Positions 17,386 to 25,645 of a stretch of DNA of 64,000 nucleotides are shown here, piece by piece (position 1 is the first letter of the stretch; each line of letters opens with the position of its first letter). The notes under the pieces were generated by a model, which saw nothing but the letters and a program-made list of their open reading frames with translations, was not told where the DNA came from and did not search any database. The DNA lies in the NCBI RefSeq assembly GCF_018449775.1, contig NZ_JAAVVB010000002.1, positions 372,001 through 436,000 on the forward strand. The letters are read 5' to 3'. A program made the translations under genes and the position numbers. Source of the DNA: Mucilaginibacter sp. dw_454. Its GTDB lineage: Bacteria; Bacteroidota; Bacteroidia; Sphingobacteriales; Sphingobacteriaceae.

Positions 17386-18015
17386 GTGCAATCAAAACGC
17401 ATCGATGTAATCAAAAAGAATAAATTGAAGAACAAAGCACTAAACGGAGTTACCACGGCATGGAAAGGGCTTTCCCTTACTTTGAAGCACGTGTTTTCGG
17501 ATAACTCGAAAAGGCAGGTAATTTCTATTAGTGATAATAACTACTTCAAGCAACTGGAAGGCACTACCAATACCATCCAGTATCCGCACCAAAAACTGCC
17601 GGTGCCCGAGGTTGGCCGTTACCAACTGGATGTGGAGATGGATGACTGCATTGTGTGCGATCTATGCGCCAAAATTTGCCCGGTTGATTGCATTACTATC
17701 GACTCCATAAAAGCCACCGAAGCCATAGGCCAAACATCCGACGGGACAACCAAACGTATTTACGCGGCTAAGTTTGATATAGACATGGCTAAGTGTATGT
17801 ATTGTGGTTTGTGTACCATTGTTTGCCCTACCGAGTGCATAGTAATGACCAACCAGTACGACAAAAGTGTTTTCGAACTGAAGAATCTGAATTACGAGTT
17901 TGCCGACATGGCGCCCGAGGTTGCTGATGAAAAACGTCGTTTGCTGGAGAATCAACTGGCCGAGCGCCAGGCCGCTAAACTAGCTGCCCTAAATAAAAAG
18001 GAGGGCGACGCATGA
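17386..18015 (+). CDS. nuoI: NADH-quinone oxidoreductase subunit I (ferredoxin-type)
   Basis: The 209-residue protein carries both [4Fe-4S] motifs of NuoI: C88, C91, C94 with C98, and C137, C140, C143 with C147, each followed by proline and one extra cysteine. They form clusters N6a and N6b, which pass electrons to N2. Translation starts at GTG 17386. The last 4 bases overlap the nuoJ start (ATGA). A K/A-rich C-terminal tail is an extension relative to the shorter enterobacterial proteins. Confidence 0.94.
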   Translation: MQSKRIDVIKKNKLKNKALNGVTTAWKGLSLTLKHVFSDNSKRQVISISDNNYFKQLEGTTNTIQYPHQKLPVPEVGRYQLDVEMDDCIVCDLCAKICPVDCITIDSIKATEAIGQTSDGTTKRIYAAKFDIDMAKCMYCGLCTIVCPTECIVMTNQYDKSVFELKNLNYEFADMAPEVADEKRRLLENQLAERQAAKLAALNKKEGDA

Positions 18016-18563
18016 GCTTAGTGCAGGTGATGTTTTACGTACTGGCTGCCGTAGTGGTTGGCTCTGCATTTTTTGTGGCGAGTACTAAAAACCTGGTGCG
18101 ATCTATTTTTATGTTTTTTATTACGTTGCTGGGTTTAGCTGGTTTATACGTTTTATGTCTGGCAGATTTTGTGGCCGTTACCCAGATTGTAATTTATGTG
18201 GGCGGCGTGTTGGTGCTGATACTGTTTGCCTTTATGTTGTCGGGCAAAGAAAACCTGGAATTGCTCCAAAAGCAAGATAATAAATTTATAAGCCTGGGTA
18301 AACTTCCGGCTTTATTATTGGCCGGCCTATTTTTCATAGTGATGGTAAACGTGCTGGGTAAAGCCGACGTTGATAACCTGCAATGGGTACAGATGACGAA
18401 GAATTTTATGCCGTTCCCTAAAGCTAACGACTCTACCGTGGAGAACATAGGCGTAAATTTGATGACATTTTACTTGTTGCCGTTTGAGAGTATATCTATT
18501 TTGCTGATGATGGCATTAATAGGAGCGGCCCATCTGGCCAGAAAGGAGCGCGGAACGATATGA
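18012..18563 (+). CDS. nuoJ: NADH-quinone oxidoreductase subunit J
   Basis: The 183-residue protein has five predicted membrane helices and the conserved VTQIVIYVGGVLVLILFAFM segment of helix TM3. NuoJ is part of the membrane arm of complex I next to NuoH and NuoK. It overlaps nuoI by 4 bases and nuoK by 4 bases, so the three are translationally coupled. Confidence 0.94.
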   Translation: MSLVQVMFYVLAAVVVGSAFFVASTKNLVRSIFMFFITLLGLAGLYVLCLADFVAVTQIVIYVGGVLVLILFAFMLSGKENLELLQKQDNKFISLGKLPALLLAGLFFIVMVNVLGKADVDNLQWVQMTKNFMPFPKANDSTVENIGVNLMTFYLLPFESISILLMMALIGAAHLARKERGTI

Positions 18564-18865
18564 TTAGCCTGAACGACTTTTTGATGGTGAGCATTGCGTT
18601 ATTTTGCATCGGCCTGTACATGATCATTACCAAGCGTAACGCCATCCAGATTTTAATAGGTATTGAGCTGATGCTGAATGCTGCGATATTGAACCTGGTA
18701 GCCTTTGGTAAATACGATAAGATCTTGAATGGCGGCGATGTATTCGCACTATTTGCTATTGTTTTGGCTGCCGCGACAACTGCCGTCGCGTTAGCTATTA
18801 TATTAAACGTTTATAAAAAATACCGAACTATTGACCCGGATAAGATCAATAGTTTGAAAGACTAA
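18560..18865 (+). CDS. nuoK: NADH-quinone oxidoreductase subunit K
   Basis: The 101-residue protein has three membrane helices. The buried glutamates of the proton path are present in IGIELMLNAAILNLV, and a second acidic helix follows with GGDVFALFAIVLAAATTAVA. The size is exactly that of the family. It overlaps nuoJ by 4 bases and is 3 bases before nuoL. Confidence 0.94.
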   Translation: MISLNDFLMVSIALFCIGLYMIITKRNAIQILIGIELMLNAAILNLVAFGKYDKILNGGDVFALFAIVLAAATTAVALAIILNVYKKYRTIDPDKINSLKD

Positions 18866-18868
18866 TAT

Positions 18869-20926
18869 TTGAAAACACCATTACCATACCAGGAGCTATC
18901 CACTATTTACTTTGCTTTGGCAGCGGTACTGCTGCCGTTGTTTGCCTGCCTGGTAAATTGCTGTTTGCCGGGTAAACGTAATAAAGCTTCAGGCGCTATT
19001 TCTACACTGGCTATGTTGGTGGCAGCGGCGCTGTCGGTGATTGTATTTAGCAAAACCTGGAACGCGCCGCAGGTGCATATTCAGCAATTGTGGTTTACTA
19101 TTGGTAGTACACCGTTATACGCGGGCATACTCCTTAATAACCTGTCGGCCATATTGCTGCTATTGGTGTGCCTGATTGCATTGCCGGTACACATTTATTC
19201 TACCGCCTACATGAAGCACGACGAGAACTACGATCGCTACTTCATTTACCTGAGTTTGTTTTGTTTTAGCATGCTGGCGCTGGTAGTGGTTGACAGCATG
19301 GTGTTGCTCTATGGCTTTTGGGAGCTGGTAGGTTTCTCATCTTATCTACTCATCGGTTTTTGGTTTACCCGTGAGAAGGCCGCGCAAGCCAATAAGAAAG
19401 CTTTTTTAATGAACAGGATAGGCGATATCGGTTTACTCACCGCTATCATGACCCTGTTTGCTCAATATCATACTTTTGATATTGTTCAGCTTTTTGGGGA
19501 TGGCGGCTTGATTAGTCAATCAACTGTGCAAAATGGCGTTTGGATTGGTCCCACCGGCAGTATGCCTGCCGTTTGGCAATACATTGCGTTCACCGGTATA
19601 TTGTTAGGTGTCGCGGCTAAATCGGCACAATTTCCGCTGCATACCTGGTTGCCCGATGCCATGGAAGGGCCAACATCGGTATCCGCATTGATCCACGCCG
19701 CAACCATGGTGGCCGCAGGCGTGTTTTTATTGGGTCGCGTTTACCCCATGTTTACTACTTTCGAATTGGATATCCTGGCCATTGTAGGATGTTTTACGGC
19801 GTTTATGGCAGCTACCATTGCCCTTACGCAAAATGACTTGAAACGTATCCTGGCTTACTCTACCATATCGCAATTAGGTTTTATGGTGATGGCAATGGGT
19901 ATTGGCGCTTATGCTTCATCGCTGTTTCATTTGGTTACACATGCATTTTTCAAATGTGCGCTGTTCCTGGTGGCCGGTGTGGTTATCCACGAGATGCAGC
20001 ACATTAAAGAAGAAAACAAGCTGGATATCGATCCGCAAAATATTTTATACATGGGTGGCCTGCGCAAAAAGCTGCCGCTCACATTTTTAGTAGCCGTTGT
20101 TGCAGCATTGGCGCTGATTGGTTTACCATTCACTTCCGGTTTTTTATCGAAAGATGGTATCTTGGTGCAAGCGGTAGATTGGTCGGATAATAAAGCTCCG
20201 TTATTCAGATTGATCCCGATAGGGGCTATTCTGACCACCTGGCTAACCGGCTTTTATGTAGCCAGGCTCATTGCCAAAGTTTTTTTTGGCCAATTCAGGC
20301 TGGAGCAATTTCATCCGCACGTTCAATATCATATTAGTGATGGTGGGTGGCAATACCGGGTGCCGTTAATTTTGTTGGGCGTGGCATCTCTTTTTCCGAT
20401 ATTCTCTTTAAATCCGTTACTCTATGAGCGTGCCTGGATCTTCAGTGGTTTCGGCTCTATCCATTTGGAACGGGTAAACATCTACCATACCATTATCCCC
20501 GTAGGGGTAAATATATTGAGCCTGTTTTTGATTTATTGGGCCTGGTCTGTTTATACCGGGCGCAAAATATTGATCTTTAAACAAACCGGTTTTTTCTTCC
20601 ACCTGTCATACCACGAGTGGTATATTGATCAATTTTATAACCGGGTTATCGTAAAAGCGGTATTGTGCATCAGTAAAGCACTATCCTGGGTTGACCGCGT
20701 GGTGATTGATGGCTTTATCAATAGTTTAGCAAATACATTAGTCGGCTTAGGAAAAGCTGCATCGTGGTTTGATTATCATGTTATAGACGGAATATCGCGC
20801 GTACTTAGTGGTATTGTGCAGATAACCGGTAATTTTGTGCGCCATTTTCAAAGCGGTCGTGTACAGTATTATTTGTTTAGTATGCTGGCGGTAGTGCTGG
20901 CGCTTATTATTTACTTATCTTTTTGA
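18869..20926 (+). CDS. nuoL: NADH-quinone oxidoreductase subunit L
   Basis: The 685-residue antiporter-like subunit has the conserved block LHTWLPDAMEGPTSVSALIHAATMVAAG with its buried lysine/histidine/glutamate set, and a long C-terminal lateral-helix region at about 560-685. It starts at TTG 18869, three bases after the nuoK stop. NuoL is the distal pump module. The sequence is complete. Confidence 0.94.
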   Translation: MKTPLPYQELSTIYFALAAVLLPLFACLVNCCLPGKRNKASGAISTLAMLVAAALSVIVFSKTWNAPQVHIQQLWFTIGSTPLYAGILLNNLSAILLLLVCLIALPVHIYSTAYMKHDENYDRYFIYLSLFCFSMLALVVVDSMVLLYGFWELVGFSSYLLIGFWFTREKAAQANKKAFLMNRIGDIGLLTAIMTLFAQYHTFDIVQLFGDGGLISQSTVQNGVWIGPTGSMPAVWQYIAFTGILLGVAAKSAQFPLHTWLPDAMEGPTSVSALIHAATMVAAGVFLLGRVYPMFTTFELDILAIVGCFTAFMAATIALTQNDLKRILAYSTISQLGFMVMAMGIGAYASSLFHLVTHAFFKCALFLVAGVVIHEMQHIKEENKLDIDPQNILYMGGLRKKLPLTFLVAVVAALALIGLPFTSGFLSKDGILVQAVDWSDNKAPLFRLIPIGAILTTWLTGFYVARLIAKVFFGQFRLEQFHPHVQYHISDGGWQYRVPLILLGVASLFPIFSLNPLLYERAWIFSGFGSIHLERVNIYHTIIPVGVNILSLFLIYWAWSVYTGRKILIFKQTGFFFHLSYHEWYIDQFYNRVIVKAVLCISKALSWVDRVVIDGFINSLANTLVGLGKAASWFDYHVIDGISRVLSGIVQITGNFVRHFQSGRVQYYLFSMLAVVLALIIYLSF

Positions 20927-20942
20927 TATCATTGCTCATAGA

Positions 20943-22550
20943 ATGAACCAATTAACGCTACTTATATTTATACCGCTATTGTTTGGCCTGGTGATAGCCG
21001 TGTTGCCATCGCGTATGCGCAATAGCTTTAAATATATTACACTGCTGGCCACGTTGGTGCAGTTTTGTATGAGTATAGGTTTGTATCTTAATTTTAAAGC
21101 AGGTGCAAACTTTGCCGGTGTGGCTAACGAGAGCCAGTTTCAATTTGTGCAAAAACTGCCCTGGATAAACCTGGATCTTGGCCCCCTGGGCCACATGCAA
21201 ATGGATTATTTTGTTGGGATCGACGGCTTATCTATTACTTTATTGATGATGTCGTCGCTGGTAATGGTTATTGCAGCATTAGCTTCCTGGGAGATCAAAA
21301 GTAACCTCAAAGGTTTTTTTGTGCTATTCCTGATCCTGGATATGGCCGTGATGGGCGTGTTCTGCTCACTGGACTTTTTCCTGTTCTATATTTTTTATGA
21401 GTTGATGTTGCTGCCATTGTATTTCCTGATTGGTATGTGGGGTGGAGCCAGGCGAGAGTATGCAGCTATTAAATTCTTCCTGTATACTTTATTTGGATCG
21501 GTATTTATGTTGCTGGTAATGATAGGTTTGTACCTGTCGGTTCAAGATCCCGTTACAGGTTCGCATACCTTCAATATGGTGTATATGATGAACCCGGCTA
21601 ACTACGGTCATTATAGCATTTTTTCAACCGTCAATCATTATACCCTGTTGGGTATGCCTGCACGAACCGTGGGTTTTATAGTACTGTTTATTGCTTTTGC
21701 TATCAAGGTGCCGGTAGTACCACTACATACCTGGCTGCCCGACGCACACGTGGAGGCGCCTACGCCGGTGTCAATTATACTGGCGGCTATACTTTTGAAA
21801 ATTGGCGGCTACGGGATAATCAGGATCTGCATTAGCATATTCCCGGAGGTTGCCACCCACGGCGCTTTCTGGTTGGGGCTGCTTGGTGTGATCTCCATTA
21901 TTTACGGAGCGCTAAACGCCCTTGCACAGCGCGACTTGAAAAAGGTTATCGCATACTCATCGGTGTCGCAAATGGGCTTTGTCCTGTTGGGTATCGCCTC
22001 GCAAACCGCCGAAGGTTTAAGCGGCGCGGTAATCCAGATGGTGAGCCACGGCTTTCTATCGACCATGTTGTTCTTCATTGTAGGTGTGATTTACAATAGG
22101 GTACATGATCGTGATATCTACAATTTCCGCGGACTGGGTTCAATTATGCCTAAGTATACGGTTTTCGTGATGATCGCTTTCTTTGCATCATTGGGTTTAC
22201 CGGGTTTCTCTGCTTTTATAGCTGAAGCTTTTTCGCTGGCCGGTTCATTTAAATCGCCAACCGTAAATGGGCTGTTGCCTTATTGGTTATCAGTATGTGG
22301 TGCCATAGGTATATTATTGAGCGCCTGCTATTTCTTGTGGACATTGCAACGGATGTTTTTCGGCTCCGTATCCTTAAAAGGCGGCGAAGTCTGGAAAATA
22401 GCTTTGACAGATTTGAACGCCCGCGAAATCATCACTTTATTACCGCTGGCTATTGTGGTATTGTCCTTAGGGATAATGCCATCGCTGGTGTTTAATAAGA
22501 TCAACGATTCGGTGCTTGCCCTGGTGCAACTTTTACACGTTACCAAATAA
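20943..22550 (+). CDS. nuoM: NADH-quinone oxidoreductase subunit M
   Basis: The 535-residue antiporter-like subunit has the key glutamate helix DFFLFYIFYELMLLPLYFL near 145 and the pump motif VPLHTWLPDAHVEAPTPVS near 260-278. It begins with ATG 20943, 16 bases after nuoL, and ends one base before the nuoN start chosen here. It is complete and of normal length. Confidence 0.94.
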   Translation: MNQLTLLIFIPLLFGLVIAVLPSRMRNSFKYITLLATLVQFCMSIGLYLNFKAGANFAGVANESQFQFVQKLPWINLDLGPLGHMQMDYFVGIDGLSITLLMMSSLVMVIAALASWEIKSNLKGFFVLFLILDMAVMGVFCSLDFFLFYIFYELMLLPLYFLIGMWGGARREYAAIKFFLYTLFGSVFMLLVMIGLYLSVQDPVTGSHTFNMVYMMNPANYGHYSIFSTVNHYTLLGMPARTVGFIVLFIAFAIKVPVVPLHTWLPDAHVEAPTPVSIILAAILLKIGGYGIIRICISIFPEVATHGAFWLGLLGVISIIYGALNALAQRDLKKVIAYSSVSQMGFVLLGIASQTAEGLSGAVIQMVSHGFLSTMLFFIVGVIYNRVHDRDIYNFRGLGSIMPKYTVFVMIAFFASLGLPGFSAFIAEAFSLAGSFKSPTVNGLLPYWLSVCGAIGILLSACYFLWTLQRMFFGSVSLKGGEVWKIALTDLNAREIITLLPLAIVVLSLGIMPSLVFNKINDSVLALVQLLHVTK

Positions 22551-22551
22551 T

Positions 22552-24042
22552 ATGTTTTCACAAGATATTGGCATACAGTTAACCGAAATTTTGCGCGATA
22601 TGAAATTCATCTCGCCTGAAATATTTCTGTCGTTGTTATTTCTTGTGGTTATTATAACCGATCTGCTCTTCGGCAGAAATTCTGAAAAGTTATGCCGTAT
22701 AGTTGCTTGTGTTGGGATGTTGTTCGTCATCTCAAAAGACCTGGCGCAACTTCCCCTGGTAGTAAACCAAAGCCCACGGCTCTTTAGCGGTATGCTGATG
22801 GAAACGGTTCTTTCCATCAAATTCAGGATAATCATTGATGCTGCCGCATTCATCCTGTTGTTATATTTTGGCTGGGATAGGCAGCTCAAATCGCACCCAA
22901 AGAAATTATCAGATCTGTACTCCATAACCATTGCCGCAGTTTTCGGCCTGCATTTAATGACGATGGCGGTAAACCTACTGTCTATTTACCTGGCCGTTGA
23001 GCTGGTTTCCATAGCATCTTATCTATTGGTAGCCTATCGCTCTGAAAACGCGTTCAGCGCAGAAGCCGGGCTGAAATATGTTTTATTTGGCGCTGCGTCA
23101 TCCGCAGTGATGTTGTACGGGATGTCGTTATTGTATGGTTTTACCGGCACTTTAGGTTTGTTTAATCACTTATTCATGAACAATTTGATTGCCGCAAATC
23201 AACCTGCAGCGGCGTTTGCAATTGTATTGATTTTGGTGGGTATAGGTTTCAAACTTTCATTTGTGCCCATTCATTTTTGGGTGCCCGATGTTTACGAAGG
23301 CGCATCAACACCTGTTACAGCTTTTCTTTCCACTTTGCCCAAGATCGCAGGTTTTGCTTTATTGGTCAATTTCCTGACACCATTTATTATATCGCGGTAC
23401 TGGCAGAGCTTTGATTTTGGCTTATGCCTTTCTGTTATAGGCGTTGTTACCATGATAGCGGGTAATTTTGCTGCCGTTATGCAAAAAAATGTAAAGCGCA
23501 TGCTGGCCTATTCGAGTATAGGACATACCGGGTTTGCGTTAATGGCTGTGGTTACTTTTAATGAGCAAGGCATCAAAGCGTTAGATTACTACCTGGCCGT
23601 TTATGTACTCGCCAATATTGGTGCGCTAATGCTGGTATCTTATTTTACAAATATCACGGGGTCTGAAGATGTTAATAGCTACAAAGGTTTAGGGCTGCGT
23701 TACCCGGCTGCTTCAATTTGTTTTGTAATTATCCTCATTTCATTAACGGGCTTGCCGGTAAGCGCAGGTTTTGCCGGAAAACTGCTGGTTTTTTCTGCTG
23801 TTTATAGTACTTATGACACCAATCATAACATCTGGCTCCTTATTTTAACCATAACCGGCGCAGTTACTACCGTAGTATCGTTATTTTATTATATCAAAAT
23901 TCCTCTTAATCTGTTTCTAAAACGTGCGGAGACCGAAGAGCCTCTTCCGCAACTACCTTACCTGTTGGTTGCTTCAATTATCATATCAGTTGTGTTGGTT
24001 TTATTCGGGATTTTTCCTGATTGGTTAAACAGCTTTTTATAA
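22552..24042 (+). CDS. nuoN: NADH-quinone oxidoreductase subunit N
   Basis: The 496-residue third antiporter-like subunit has LAVELVSIASYLLVA (helix 5 glutamate) and VPIHFWVPDVYEGASTPVTA. I start it at ATG 22552 (MFSQDIGIQL), directly after the nuoM stop; an in-frame ATG at 22516 would overlap nuoM. It is the last gene of the nuo run. No strong terminator hairpin follows before amtB. Confidence 0.93.
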   Translation: MFSQDIGIQLTEILRDMKFISPEIFLSLLFLVVIITDLLFGRNSEKLCRIVACVGMLFVISKDLAQLPLVVNQSPRLFSGMLMETVLSIKFRIIIDAAAFILLLYFGWDRQLKSHPKKLSDLYSITIAAVFGLHLMTMAVNLLSIYLAVELVSIASYLLVAYRSENAFSAEAGLKYVLFGAASSAVMLYGMSLLYGFTGTLGLFNHLFMNNLIAANQPAAAFAIVLILVGIGFKLSFVPIHFWVPDVYEGASTPVTAFLSTLPKIAGFALLVNFLTPFIISRYWQSFDFGLCLSVIGVVTMIAGNFAAVMQKNVKRMLAYSSIGHTGFALMAVVTFNEQGIKALDYYLAVYVLANIGALMLVSYFTNITGSEDVNSYKGLGLRYPAASICFVIILISLTGLPVSAGFAGKLLVFSAVYSTYDTNHNIWLLILTITGAVTTVVSLFYYIKIPLNLFLKRAETEEPLPQLPYLLVASIIISVVLVLFGIFPDWLNSFL

Positions 24043-24096
24043 AAACAGATCAACTTGTCATCTTTTTAATAAAAATTTGACATTTTTTTCATTTTA

Positions 24097-24114
24097 TTAT
24101 GATTTTAATCATAA
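24097..24114 (+). promoter_or_regulatory. Perfect palindrome upstream of amtB
   Basis: TTATGATT-TT-AATCATAA is an exact inverted repeat with 8-base arms, 37 bases before the amtB start. Its symmetry suggests an operator for a dimeric regulator. The A/T-rich surroundings mean that chance cannot be excluded. Confidence 0.45.
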
Positions 24115-24151
24115 TTTCAGGCGTTTTTTCAAATTATTGTATAATATTTCT

Positions 24152-25459
24152 ATGAAGCGCTATTTTCCGTTTTTACTCATCGTTGGTATTTTAGCTTTAA
24201 CCTTTATTTTCCCGTCTGTCGAATTTAAAAATACCGGCAAAAGCCATTTTAACACAGGCGATATAGCCTGGATGTTGATGTCGACCGCATTGGTTTTAAT
24301 CATGACGCCGGGTTTAGCTTTCTTTTATGGTGGAATGGTCAATAAAAAAAATGTGATCTCCACCATGTTGCAAAGCGTGATCTGTATGGTGATCATCACC
24401 GTAATGTGGGGCATCTTTGGTTTTAGTTTGGCCTTCGGCGATAGCTTTCATGGCATCATAGGCAATCCGGCCACCTACTTCATGATGAAGGGCATGTTAA
24501 GCGATGCCACCTGGCCTTCGGCACCAACCATTCCGCTGTTATTGTTTGCCATGTATCAATTAAAGTTCGCTATCATCACACCTGCTTTAATTACCGGCGC
24601 TTTCGCAGAGCGAATTCGCTTTAACTCCTATATTATTTTTTTGGTACTGTTTAGCATCTTTATATTCTCGCCGCTGGCGCATGCCACCTGGCACCCGGAT
24701 GGCATATTGGCTAAATTAGGTGTACTTGATTTCGCAGGTGGCACGGTGGTCCACATGTCGGCAGGATGGGCCGCGTTGGCATCAGCATTATATCTAAAGA
24801 AAAGAAACGAAGTAAGCCATTCGCCTGCCCGTATAACTTATGTTTTAATAGGGACGGGACTATTATGGTTCGGCTGGTTTGGTTTTAATGCAGGTTCGGC
24901 TTTTGGCGCCAATCATCTGGCGGTAATAGCTTTAGCAACGAGCACCACCGCATCGGCTGCTGCCGGCTTAACCTGGATATTTTTCGATATGCTTCGCGGC
25001 AAAAAACCATCGGCTATGGGTACCTGTATCGGTGCCGTAGTAGGTTTGGTAGCTATAACGCCTGCTGCAGGTTATGTTTCTATTCCGCATTCACTGGCTA
25101 TTGGTATTATATCGGCGGTTATCAGTAACCTGGTGGTTGAGTGGCGAACCGGCACTTCGATAGATGATACATTAGACGTTTTCCCTTGCCATGGTGTGGG
25201 CGGTATGGTGGGTATGCTGCTTACCGGCGTATTTGCTAACCGGAACGTTAACCCGGCAAATACAACGGGCAATGGTTTGTTCTTTGGCGAGCATCACCTG
25301 TTTTTGATCCAACTGCTTGCGCTGGTTTTGGTATCGATATTTGCTTTCTTCGGCTCGTTGTTATTGTTAAAGATCACTGATATGATCTCGCCATTACGCG
25401 TGTCGGCAGAGGAGGAGGTTATCGGTTTGGATATCAGCCAGCATGGCGAAAAGTTATAA
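24152..25459 (+). CDS. amtB: Ammonium transporter AmtB
   Basis: The 435-residue channel-type transporter has about 11 membrane helices. Both pore histidines are visible, in FAGGTVVHMSAGWA and in VFPCHGVGGMVGML, and the Phe-gate region is normal. I choose ATG 24152 (MKRYFPFLL), which gives a hydrophobic first segment; the reading from 24077 adds an F/Y/N-rich stretch that looks non-coding. No glnK gene is adjacent, unlike the usual glnK-amtB pair. A terminator follows at 25501. Confidence 0.92.
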   Translation: MKRYFPFLLIVGILALTFIFPSVEFKNTGKSHFNTGDIAWMLMSTALVLIMTPGLAFFYGGMVNKKNVISTMLQSVICMVIITVMWGIFGFSLAFGDSFHGIIGNPATYFMMKGMLSDATWPSAPTIPLLLFAMYQLKFAIITPALITGAFAERIRFNSYIIFLVLFSIFIFSPLAHATWHPDGILAKLGVLDFAGGTVVHMSAGWAALASALYLKKRNEVSHSPARITYVLIGTGLLWFGWFGFNAGSAFGANHLAVIALATSTTASAAAGLTWIFFDMLRGKKPSAMGTCIGAVVGLVAITPAAGYVSIPHSLAIGIISAVISNLVVEWRTGTSIDDTLDVFPCHGVGGMVGMLLTGVFANRNVNPANTTGNGLFFGEHHLFLIQLLALVLVSIFAFFGSLLLLKITDMISPLRVSAEEEVIGLDISQHGEKL

Positions 25460-25500
25460 TCAACACAAAATCAACTAAACAATCTATAGACCATAATTAG

Positions 25501-25529
25501 AAAGGCGACTTCCCGGTCGCCTTTTTTTA
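25501..25529 (+). terminator. Intrinsic terminator after amtB
   Basis: The stem AAAGGCGAC / GTCGCCTTT with a TTCCCG loop region is followed by a T run. It closes the amtB transcript. Confidence 0.85.
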
Positions 25530-25620
25530 TTGGAGAATGCGGTAATACTATGTTTATATCTTGTTAATATTTAATACGATTTAATGACAATTGGTGTGGA
25601 TGTACTTTAGTTTAAAGTTA

Positions 25621-25628
25621 TAACTTTG
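25621..25628 (+). promoter_or_regulatory. -7 promoter box of the PurF-type gene
   Basis: TAACTTTG matches TAnnTTTG and lies 17 bases before the ATG at 25646. No clear -33 TTTG is seen at the usual distance. Confidence 0.55.
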
Positions 25629-25645
25629 TGGCTCCATAATCAATC

